Notes under the pieces: generated by a model
What the model was told of the DNA's origin: nothing
Seen by the model: the letters and a program-made list of their open reading frames with translations, nothing else
The model's database searches: none
Translations under genes and position numbers: made by a program
NCBI GenBank assembly: GCA_022568135.1
Contig: JADFFQ010000006.1
Span: 1 to 64,000, forward strand
Direction: 5' to 3'
DNA length: 64,000 nucleotides
Source of the DNA: Planctomycetota bacterium
GTDB lineage: Bacteria > Planctomycetota > Phycisphaerae > Phycisphaerales > SM1A02
Shown: positions 57,450 to 64,000 of the stretch, one piece after another
Layout: each line of letters begins with the position of its first letter
Numbering within the stretch: the first letter of the stretch is position 1

Positions 57450-59606
57450 ATGCTCATACTTGCGCTGCCCGTCATCATCGCCGCAACCCCCCCGCCGGTC
57501 GTGACCGTCGATCGCGACAATGTCAAGATCAGCGAATCCTGCATTGTCGAGATTACCGCGGACCTGATTCAAGACCGGGACAACAACGGGGTGATCCACG
57601 TTGCCGCTGACGGAATCACGATCGAGTTCTCTAACCAGCACCGCGAGCTGATCGGCGCGGCCAAGGGCACGCCGTGGGACACGCTGGCTGGAATCGGCAT
57701 TCGCGTCGACGGTCACCGCAACGTCACGATCCGCAATGCACACGTCCATCGCTTCAAGGTCGGCATCTACGCGACAAATGCCGACGGTCTTGTGCTTGAG
57801 AATTGCGATGTCGCGGGCGGATTTCGGCACCGCTTGCGATCGACTCCAAAGGCCGAAGACAGCGGCGATTGGCTCCGGCCTCATCACAATGATGACAACG
57901 AATGGATGAGCAACTATGGGGCCGGCATCTATGTCGAGAACTCAAAGAACGTGACCATTCGTGGATGCTTCGCGCGACGCCGCCAAAACGGGATCATCCT
58001 CGATCGAGTCAACGACTCCAAGATCTACGACAACGACTGCTCATTCCTCTCCGGCTGGGGACTGGCGATGTGGAGAAGCAACCGCAACGTCATCTCCCGC
58101 AACGCCTTTGACTTCTGCGTGCGGGGCTACAGCCACGGCGTGTACAACCGCGGGCAGGACTCGGCCGGCATCCTGATGTTCGAGCAGTGCTCCGACAATG
58201 TGATCGCCGAGAACTCCACGACCCACTGCGGCGACGGCTTCTTCGGTTTCGCAGGGAACGAAGCCCTGGGTGAGGTCAACCCGCGCGATGACCGGCAGTG
58301 GTACAAAGGCCGCGGCAACAACAACAACGTGCTCATCAGCAACGACTTCTCCTACGCCGCCGCCCACGGCATCGAAATGACCTTCAGCTTCAAGAACAAG
58401 CTCATCAGCAACCGCCTCGTCGGCAACGCCATCTGCGGGATCTGGGGCGGGTATTCGCAGGACACGCTCATCGCCGGGAACGTCCTCCAAGACAACGGCG
58501 AAATGGCCTACGGGACCGAGCGCGGCGGCATCAACATCGAGCACGGCCGCAACAACCGGATTGAGCACAACGCGTTCGCAAAGAACAAATGCGGCGTCTT
58601 TCTATGGTGGGACTGCGACGAGCGACTGTTGCAACTTCCGTGGGCAACGCAAAACGAGCGCGGTTCGACCGACAACAATATCACCTGCAACCAGTTCACC
58701 GACGACGAGATCGCCATCCAGCTACGCCGAACATCCGGCACGGCGATCGGCGGAAACGTCATCACGGGGGTCGCCAACCCGTATGACACCGACCAGGAGC
58801 CTCAGGAGTGGCTGGAGATGGTGTGCGGTGAGTTCGCAACGCAGACCTACCCAATCCTCGGTGACACGCGCCCCGTCGGCGCTCGCAAGCATCTGCAAGG
58901 GCGCGAACACATCATCATGACCGAATGGGGGCCATATGATTGGCAAGCCCCCTATCTGTTACTGGCAGACGCCCAGCCGGGCCGCCACGTCTATCGCCTG
59001 CTGGGACGCGATGTGCACATCGATCCGAAGGGCGTTGATTTGAGCGGGGAAGTCCAGAGTGAGATCAGAGACGACCGGCTCACCATCACGCCGACCGCAC
59101 TCGGTTCGCTCACACCGTACCGGATCGAAATGATCGTCGGCGATGACAAGCTCGTGCGGCAAGGCGTGCTCAGCCGTGCCGACTGGACGATCCAGGTGTT
59201 TGCCTATCAGACCGACCCGCGCGAAGATGTCGAAGCCTGGCGGGCCGAAGCAGCCGACATCCTCTACACCATGCACGATGAATCGCTGGACCTGCGGTTC
59301 GGCACGGGCGGGCTCGACGACGCCAAGCAGCTCGCCAAGGTCCTGCCGAAGGATCACTTCGGTACGTTCGCCTCAGCCACCCTGACATTCCCTGCCGGGA
59401 AGTGGCGCATCAATACGACGTCCGATGATGGGATACGCGTGTGGCTCGGGGATGATTTGGTCATCGACGACTGGACCTGGCATCCGCCGAAGCAGCACGC
59501 CTACGAGTTCACGCTGAACGAACCGAAGCAAATCCCCATCCGTGTCGAGCATTTCGAGCTCGACGGCTACGCGATCCTGTCGCTGGAGATCGAGACGGCT
59601 GACTAG
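57450..59606 (+). CDS. Exported right-handed beta-helix (NosD-like) protein with PA14-like C-terminus
   Basis: The 718-aa protein has a short N-terminal hydrophobic signal (MLILALPVIIAATPPPV), then from about 80 to 450 a ladder of NosD/parallel beta-helix repeats (NVTIRNAHVHRFKVGIYAT, NVTIRGCFARRRQNGIIL, NNRIEHNAFAKNKCGVFL). The C-terminal part (WRINTTSDDGIRVWLGDDL...IPIRVEHFELDG) looks like a PA14 domain, a carbohydrate-binding fold. Probable surface polysaccharide-acting or -binding protein. ATG 57450 follows CAGGAAG at a good distance. It begins 41 bases after frr. Confidence 0.88.
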   Translation: MLILALPVIIAATPPPVVTVDRDNVKISESCIVEITADLIQDRDNNGVIHVAADGITIEFSNQHRELIGAAKGTPWDTLAGIGIRVDGHRNVTIRNAHVHRFKVGIYATNADGLVLENCDVAGGFRHRLRSTPKAEDSGDWLRPHHNDDNEWMSNYGAGIYVENSKNVTIRGCFARRRQNGIILDRVNDSKIYDNDCSFLSGWGLAMWRSNRNVISRNAFDFCVRGYSHGVYNRGQDSAGILMFEQCSDNVIAENSTTHCGDGFFGFAGNEALGEVNPRDDRQWYKGRGNNNNVLISNDFSYAAAHGIEMTFSFKNKLISNRLVGNAICGIWGGYSQDTLIAGNVLQDNGEMAYGTERGGINIEHGRNNRIEHNAFAKNKCGVFLWWDCDERLLQLPWATQNERGSTDNNITCNQFTDDEIAIQLRRTSGTAIGGNVITGVANPYDTDQEPQEWLEMVCGEFATQTYPILGDTRPVGARKHLQGREHIIMTEWGPYDWQAPYLLLADAQPGRHVYRLLGRDVHIDPKGVDLSGEVQSEIRDDRLTITPTALGSLTPYRIEMIVGDDKLVRQGVLSRADWTIQVFAYQTDPREDVEAWRAEAADILYTMHDESLDLRFGTGGLDDAKQLAKVLPKDHFGTFASATLTFPAGKWRINTTSDDGIRVWLGDDLVIDDWTWHPPKQHAYEFTLNEPKQIPIRVEHFELDGYAILSLEIETAD

Positions 59607-59611
59607 AGAGA

Positions 59612-59675
59612 GATCCGATCCGCGCCGCGTGGCCGCGGCGGCTTCACGTTTAGCCCCGGCGGCCACGCCGGGGCT
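59612..59675. repeat. Paired REP-like palindromes after the NosD-like gene
   Basis: CCGCGCCGCGTGGCCGCGGC and GGCTTCACGT match 26560-26598. Directly after is a perfect 10-bp stem AGCCCCGGCG (59652-59661) / CGCCGGGGCT (59666-59675) around GCCA. The two may end transcription of the NosD-like gene. They open the 59607-60308 gap. Confidence 0.7.
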
Positions 59676-59730
59676 CTGGGTTCATCAGCTGCCTATCGAG
59701 CCGTTGCGGCCGTTGATCCTGGTTTCCGGA

Positions 59731-59777
59731 CAATTCAGTCAGCCCCACCCACGGCGGATGCCCGCGCAAGGACTCTT
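59731..59777. repeat. Short repeat shared with IS1380 remnant A
   Basis: AATTCAGTCAGCCCC...GATGCCCGCGCAAGGACTC matches 18114-18150 (GTTCAGTCAGCCCCGCGGACGCCCGCGCAAGGACTC) apart from an 8-10 base insertion. Dispersed fragment of the same element family. The remaining 59778-60090 shows no credible gene. Confidence 0.5.
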
Positions 59778-60093
59778 TGAAAAGCAGGAGTATCTCGACG
59801 GCCCCCATGTGTTTGTTCGCACCAGAGTATCCGTGGTTCTCCTGGTGAATAATCATCAACCCTCTTGAAGCCCTCCTCTACAAAACGTCTGTAGATGAAA
59901 GGCCAATGTTGCCTCTTCACGTGAGGTTTTTGTGATGACCTCCGGTGAAAGATGGGCATTCCCTTGTAGTCAGCAATTGCTACTTTGTGATTGATGACCT
60001 CTCGGCGGATCTCGGTGAGCCCAGATCGCACGGGCGGGGATCCCGATGGAATCGGGATGCCACCTGGCTCCATGGCCATTGTGTTCGAAGAAC

Positions 60094-60249
60094 CCCCGGG
60101 CGGAGCCCGGGGCTATGGGAGTTGGTTGAGCGCACCGGCCCGCCTTTAGCCCCGGCCTCCGGCCGGGGGCTCGTTTGATGATCTGCGCGCCGTCCGCCGC
60201 GAACCCCCCGAGCGGAGAAGAATCCCCGGGCGGAGCCCGGGGCTATGGG
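60094..60249. repeat. Cluster of three GC-rich palindromes
   Basis: CCCCGGGCGGAGCCCGGGGC followed by TATGGG occurs at 60094-60119 and 60224-60249, each with the hairpin CCCCGGGC-GGA-GCCCGGGG. Between them is AGCCCCGGCC-TCC-GGCCGGGGGCT at 60148-60171. They lie downstream of the convergent lipoprotein gene and may act as terminators or REP units. Confidence 0.8.
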
Positions 60250-60308
60250 CAGGAGCGCCGACGGGCGGGCGATTTGCGCGCATCGGCGATTCTGCCCGGG
60301 TGGCGCCA

Positions 60309-60953
60309 TCAGCTCTCGTCGGCCCTTCGCAGCCCGCGGATCATCGCCATGAATGCGTCGCGGTTGGCCTGGACGGTTGCGGTCTGGCCGGCGAAGCGGA
60401 TGAAGACCTTGCCCATGGGGGCCTCGACGATCGCCGAAAGGAACAACTGGTCCGGCGTGTACCGCTGCGCGCGCATCTTCTGCCACTGGCCGGCGAGCTC
60501 GACCAGCGTCACGCGCATGCCGTCAACCTCGAAGCGATCGACCGTCGGCTGCTGTGGCGTGCCGTCGTCATCGGGCTTGAACTGCGCCTGCCAGCGGAAG
60601 ATGTTCTGATCCACTGTTCCGCCTTGGTCGGGCCCGAAGTAGAAGACGACGACATGGGCAGCCTCGCTGCCATCACGCCCCGGCACGGTGTAGTTCGCCA
60701 CGCGCGATTTGCTGCTGGGAGGATGCTCAATCCAGGTGACCGGCTTGGGGGCGACCAACCCGAGGAACCTGGCCGTCCTTGGATCGTCGGAAGGCGTCCA
60801 GACCGCGGGTTCCGGCTGATCGTCAACCGTAACGCTGGGCAGTGGCGACGATGGCGCACCCGCATCATCAGGCTGGTCCTCGCCACATTGCACCAGAGAC
60901 ACTCCTGCTAGACCAAGACCCCCAATAACCAACACAATCTTGAATGATCGCAT
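60309..60953 (-). CDS. Putative lipoprotein, function unknown
   Basis: The 214-aa product has a signal of about 22 residues ending VSLVQCGED, a weak lipobox with Cys23. The mature part (VTWIEHPPSSKSRVANYTVPGRDG, AHVVVFYFGPDQGG, FIRFAGQTATVQANRDAFM) is a beta-rich domain that I know only from uncharacterised exported planctomycete proteins. No catalytic motifs. It is divergent from the amidohydrolase gene with an 83-base gap. It has no operon partners. Confidence 0.75.
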   Translation of the reverse strand: MRSFKIVLVIGGLGLAGVSLVQCGEDQPDDAGAPSSPLPSVTVDDQPEPAVWTPSDDPRTARFLGLVAPKPVTWIEHPPSSKSRVANYTVPGRDGSEAAHVVVFYFGPDQGGTVDQNIFRWQAQFKPDDDGTPQQPTVDRFEVDGMRVTLVELAGQWQKMRAQRYTPDQLFLSAIVEAPMGKVFIRFAGQTATVQANRDAFMAMIRGLRRADES

Positions 60954-61036
60954 CGTGTGCAGCCTCCATTGGATGGCAGTTGATTACCATAACAGCCCGG
61001 GGCGATCCGTGCGACGCGTCACTAGACTGTCTCATC

Positions 61037-62575
61037 ATGCCGCCGACGCTGAGAGTTTACAACGCGATGGTGTGGACGGCAGAGCCTGCTCGTCCCTGGG
61101 TCGGCTCCGTCACGATCGAAAGTGGACGGGTCCTGGCGGTCAATGATGATTCGGTCGCGGATGAGAATATTGATGCGGCGGGGCGAACGGTCACGCCGGG
61201 CCTCATCGACGCTCACCTGCACATGATGCTCGGCGGAGAATCCCTTGGCCAGCTTGATCTTTCGGTTGTCCGCTCGCGCCGCCAGTTCGAAGCGGCCATC
61301 GCCCGGCGACATGGCGAGCTTGGCCCTGATCAATGGCTGGTTGCCCGCGGCTGGTCGAATGAGAATTGGCCGACGCGCCGACCCCCTGAGAAGAGCTGGC
61401 TCGCCGCGGCAGGCAACCGGCCGGTCGTCTGCCATCGCATGGATATGCACGCGGTGTTGGTCAACGATGCGGTGCTCGACATGTGCGACATCTCCGCCAA
61501 GCTTCCGGGCGGTTGCATTGTTCGCGATCCGGTAAGCGGCGCCCCCACCGGGCTGATGGTAGAGGCGGCCGCGTGGAAGTTGGTCAATCCGCTGGTTCCT
61601 GAGCCTGATGAAGCCACCCGTCAAGAGGCTCTGCTCGCCGCGCAAGACCACCTCCACGCCCACGGTGTGACCTCGGTCGGCACGATGGAATACCGCCAAG
61701 AGGTCCGCGACGTATTTGTGCCGTTGCGGCAGCGCCTCACGATGCGGTGCCGGATCACGTTGCTCGATCGTGGATCGGCTGCGGAGCCGGCGGATCTCAT
61801 CTTCGCCCGCGATTTCGCCAACGACGAGCGCCTCGCGGTCATCGGCTATAAGGCGTTCATTGATGGCACGCTGGGCTCGCGCACCGCCCGTATGCTCGCC
61901 GACTATGCGGACGATCCGGGCAATCGAGGTCTGTTTATCGAGTCGGCCGATGACGGGCAGTTGCGACGCTGGGCACAGACCGTGGCCGAAGCAGGGCTCT
62001 CACCAGCCGTGCACGCCATCGGCGACGAGGCCGTTCGCCTGGCCCTGGATGCGATCGATGATGTGGATCGGGCGGTCCGGCCGCGAATCGAACACGCTCA
62101 GCACATTGATGCGACAGACTTTCGCCGCTTTCGGGGCCGGATTGCCAGCATGCAGCCGTTGCACAAGGCGGATGACGGTCGGTATGTCCGCAGACGTCTC
62201 GGCGACAAGCGACTGGCCGGGACGTTTGCGTTCCGCAGGCTGCTCGACGCGGGAGCGCGGCTGGCGTTTGGCTCCGATTGGCCGGTCGTCTCCTGCGATC
62301 CGCGACTGGGTATCCGCACCGCCGTCACCGGATTGACCTTCGACGGCGAGATCTTCGCCGCCGATCAAAACCTCACCGTTGCCGAAGCGCTCCGTGCGTA
62401 CACCATAGATGCGGCCTATGCCCTTGGGCTCGACGAGGCCGGGCAACTCCGGCCGGGGGCGTTGGGCGATATGGTGATGTTCGATTCCGATCCCTTCCAG
62501 GCCGACTGGGCTCGCGACCCACCCAGAGTCGTCATGACGATTGCCGGCGGGCAGGTTGTGCATGACGACCGATGA
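61037..62575 (+). CDS. Amidohydrolase-superfamily enzyme (YtcJ-like, amidohydrolase_3)
   Basis: The 512-aa product keeps the metal site of the family: PGLIDAHLHM near residues 60-70, the central YKAFIDGTLGSRTA stretch, a His in SPAVHAIGDEAV, a His in RIEHAQHI and the final GSDWPVV Asp. YtcJ-like enzymes hydrolyse amide or formyl bonds; the substrate cannot be told. The ATG at 61037 begins a normal N-terminus (PPTLRVYNAMVWTAEPARP); the upstream ATG at 60944 adds a Cys-rich leader overlapping the divergent gene and was rejected. A REP-like palindrome follows near 62629-62656. Confidence 0.92.
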   Translation: MPPTLRVYNAMVWTAEPARPWVGSVTIESGRVLAVNDDSVADENIDAAGRTVTPGLIDAHLHMMLGGESLGQLDLSVVRSRRQFEAAIARRHGELGPDQWLVARGWSNENWPTRRPPEKSWLAAAGNRPVVCHRMDMHAVLVNDAVLDMCDISAKLPGGCIVRDPVSGAPTGLMVEAAAWKLVNPLVPEPDEATRQEALLAAQDHLHAHGVTSVGTMEYRQEVRDVFVPLRQRLTMRCRITLLDRGSAAEPADLIFARDFANDERLAVIGYKAFIDGTLGSRTARMLADYADDPGNRGLFIESADDGQLRRWAQTVAEAGLSPAVHAIGDEAVRLALDAIDDVDRAVRPRIEHAQHIDATDFRRFRGRIASMQPLHKADDGRYVRRRLGDKRLAGTFAFRRLLDAGARLAFGSDWPVVSCDPRLGIRTAVTGLTFDGEIFAADQNLTVAEALRAYTIDAAYALGLDEAGQLRPGALGDMVMFDSDPFQADWARDPPRVVMTIAGGQVVHDDR

Positions 62576-62667
62576 CCTACGATGATGGCGTCGGCACAGT
62601 CATCGGCGAACGGTGGCGGATGAATGTTTAGCGGGCGGCCTTGGCCGCGGCGTTTACAGGATCCAAG

Positions 62668-63129
62668 ATGAGCGATGAGCTTACCCATCTCGATGAGCAG
62701 GGCCGAGCTCGGATGGTGGATGTCGGGGCCAAGGAGGCGGTCCGACGGACCGCGGTAGCCGAGGGGTACCTTTGCGCGTCGGCGAGCACGCTCGATCAAC
62801 TCGAGGCCGGGGAGCTTCCCAAGGGCGAAGCGCTTGCGACCGCGCGAATCGCCGGTATCCAGGCGGCGAAACGCTGTTGGGAGCTCATCCCGCTGTGTCA
62901 TACACTTCTGCTTGACGTGGCCAGCATGGACTTTCAACGCGTTGATCCGGAGCGCTTGCGCATCGAAGCCACCGTCTCCACCACCGCCAAGACCGGCGTG
63001 GAGATGGAAGCGCTGGTTGGGGTTGCCGTCGCGGCGCTGACGCTCTACGACATGACCAAGGCCGTGGACAAGGCGCTGCGCATCGAGGGTATTCGGCTGG
63101 TGAGTAAGAGCAAGCAACCGGTCAGCTGA
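62668..63129 (+). CDS. moaC: Cyclic pyranopterin monophosphate synthase MoaC
   Basis: MoaC converts the MoaA product to cyclic pyranopterin monophosphate in molybdenum cofactor synthesis. The 153-aa product shows family motifs: MVDVGAKEAVRRTAVAEG, KRCWELIPLCHTLLLD, KTGVEMEALVGVAVAALTLYDMTKA, with the Lys and Asp of the active site in place. The length is normal. ATG 62668 follows ACAGGATCC. No other moa gene is nearby. Confidence 0.96.
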   Translation: MSDELTHLDEQGRARMVDVGAKEAVRRTAVAEGYLCASASTLDQLEAGELPKGEALATARIAGIQAAKRCWELIPLCHTLLLDVASMDFQRVDPERLRIEATVSTTAKTGVEMEALVGVAVAALTLYDMTKAVDKALRIEGIRLVSKSKQPVS

Positions 63130-63156
63130 CCCAGTTTGCTACGAGCCGTCGTTTCG

Positions 63157-63783
63157 TCAGGCGTCACGTACGGCTTGACAGAATCGACGAATCAGACCCG
63201 CGTCCTTCACGCCGGGCGACGATTCCACGCCGCTGCTGACATCAACCGCGAATGGGCGGACGGTCCGGATCGCCTGGGCAACATTGTCAGCGGTCAGACC
63301 CCCGGCCAGAATCACGGGCTTTTCAATCTGCGGCATCATGTCGGCAAGGGCCTGGTGATCCAGCAGATCGCCTTGTCCCCCCGTTGAGCCGTCAATCAAC
63401 AACAACTCCACGCCCTGGCAGGCGTTCCAGCGAAGCACCTGTTGGGGATCGAATCGAAATCCTCTGATGATGTGCTTGGTCCGGGCGAATCGGCAGGTGA
63501 ATGCCTCGTCTTCGGAGCCGTGCAACTGAACCCATGACCCGGTCCATTGTTCGGTCAGCGCATCGGGCGGGTCCTGCAAGACGGCGATCGACATGACCGC
63601 CGGCGGGAGAGCATGTGCAATTGCCTGAGCCTGGTCGATGGTCAGGCATCGTGGCGAATCCGGCACGTCGATGACCAGGCCGATCGACTCGGCCCCGGCA
63701 TCGACCGCGACGGCTGCCATCTCGATCGACGTGATGCCGCAAATCTTGATGCGGGTCGTTCCAAAGGCAGGTGACTTGTTCAT
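63157..63783 (-). CDS. trpF: Phosphoribosylanthranilate isomerase
   Basis: TrpF catalyses the Amadori rearrangement in tryptophan synthesis. The 208-aa TIM-barrel protein has the opening TRIKICGITS with the catalytic Cys, LQLHG-like VQLHGSED, LIDGSTGGQGDLLDH with the catalytic Asp and the phosphate-binding ILAGGLTADNVAQAI near the end, followed by DVSSGVESSPGVKD. Its ATG overlaps the stop of the upstream TPR gene by 4 bases. No other trp gene lies in the window. Confidence 0.96.
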   Translation of the reverse strand: MNKSPAFGTTRIKICGITSIEMAAVAVDAGAESIGLVIDVPDSPRCLTIDQAQAIAHALPPAVMSIAVLQDPPDALTEQWTGSWVQLHGSEDEAFTCRFARTKHIIRGFRFDPQQVLRWNACQGVELLLIDGSTGGQGDLLDHQALADMMPQIEKPVILAGGLTADNVAQAIRTVRPFAVDVSSGVESSPGVKDAGLIRRFCQAVRDA

Positions 63784-64000
63784 GGGCCGAGTTCCGCAAG
63801 GAGTTGATCGGCCAGGGCGGACTGCGTGCGATCGCGCAGCTTGGGCCTGGTTTTCTCGATCAGCTCGCGGGCCCGCTGCGGCTGGTTGAGCCGACGGACG
63901 TAGATCAAGGCGAGGATCAGCCGCACTTCATCGGCCTTGGCCGAAGTTGGGTAGCTGCTCAGGAGCAGTTCATAGGCGCTCGCAGCGTCGGCGTGGACTC
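63780..64000 (-). CDS. C-terminal end of a TPR-containing protein (partial at the window edge)
   Basis: The 73 visible codons read HADAASAYELLLSSYPTSAK, then a second helix pair EVRLILALIYVRRLNQPQRA and end DQLLAELGP before the TGA at 63782-63780. The spacing matches two TPR units. The gene continues beyond 64000. Its stop overlaps the trpF start. A larger rhomboid-TPR or plain TPR protein is possible; the rest is not visible. Confidence 0.8.
   Translation of the reverse strand, partial: VHADAASAYELLLSSYPTSAKADEVRLILALIYVRRLNQPQRARELIEKTRPKLRDRTQSALADQLLAELGP

Noticed and set aside
59735-60079. 114-codon minus-strand frame
   Set aside because: Overlaps a dispersed repeat, has no motifs and atypical composition; not supported as a gene.

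Overview
The window looks like a chromosomal contig from a planctomycete, most likely Phycisphaerae-like (inference). The evidence is: dockerin-like tails of the form GI.DLL.LLA.WG on two secreted FG-GAP/VCBS proteins; a PEP-CTERM-type tail (PAPGTLALLGLAGLAG plus Arg cluster); a lipoprotein of the CRTAC1/ASPIC-UnbV family; an HflK/HflC-like triad beside an ABC exporter; many REP-like palindromes; and a 16S rRNA 3' end with no tRNA or 23S gene behind it. A 16S phylogeny was not run.

Layout. 1-540 is the 3' end of 16S rRNA, followed by a terminator and two REP-like hairpins. 1075-2957 is a small defence-type island on the minus strand: a decayed N-terminus of a cytosine-5 DNA methyltransferase, an AAA/OLD-type ATPase and an overlapping TOPRIM-like protein. 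3247-6498 holds a membrane protein, a RAYT (REP-associated transposase) with its palindromes, a zinc-knuckle gene invaded in frame by palindromic repeats, and yidD. 6505-16434 is a six-gene minus-strand operon (three SPFH proteins, ABC ATPase, ABC permease, unknown 658-aa protein) with a second ABC permease divergent at 16805. 17942-19487 is a repeat nest around a second RAYT. 19767-30263 carries a GGDEF/EAL protein, a first integron-like cassette locus, uvrA, a phosphoribosyltransferase/hydrolase fusion, a TIGR04282-type glycosyltransferase and a response regulator. 30354-43296 is mostly secreted or envelope proteins: lipoproteins, a family 2 glycosyltransferase, FG-GAP/dockerin proteins, a PEP-CTERM protein, a transglutaminase and a CRTAC1-TPR pair. 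43470-45435 is a second cassette locus. 45697-55869 is an eight-gene minus-strand operon built on ExbB, two ExbD and a TonB-like protein carrying a von Willebrand A domain. 56027-64000 has pyrH, frr, a NosD-like protein, a lipoprotein, an amidohydrolase, moaC, trpF and the end of a TPR gene.

Three things stand out. (1) The ExbBDD/TonB-vWA operon could be a proton-motive-force-driven envelope machine whose output domain is a vWA domain; its TM helix keeps the Ser-x3-His spacing of TonB. (2) Two integrase-less loci share a 215-bp leader with a conserved TTGACA-N17-TTAGAT promoter ending at a GTT core, then low-GC genes whose last stop codon lies inside an attC-like R'' box, then an IS1380-type transposase remnant in opposite orientation. 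(3) The SPFH-triad/ABC operon links membrane scaffolds to an ABC-2 exporter.

Limits: everything was read by eye. Family names rest on motifs and sequence feel, not on searches; no percentages are measured except where bases were compared directly. Start codons were moved downstream where the ribosome-binding site, signal peptide or family N-terminus supported it.
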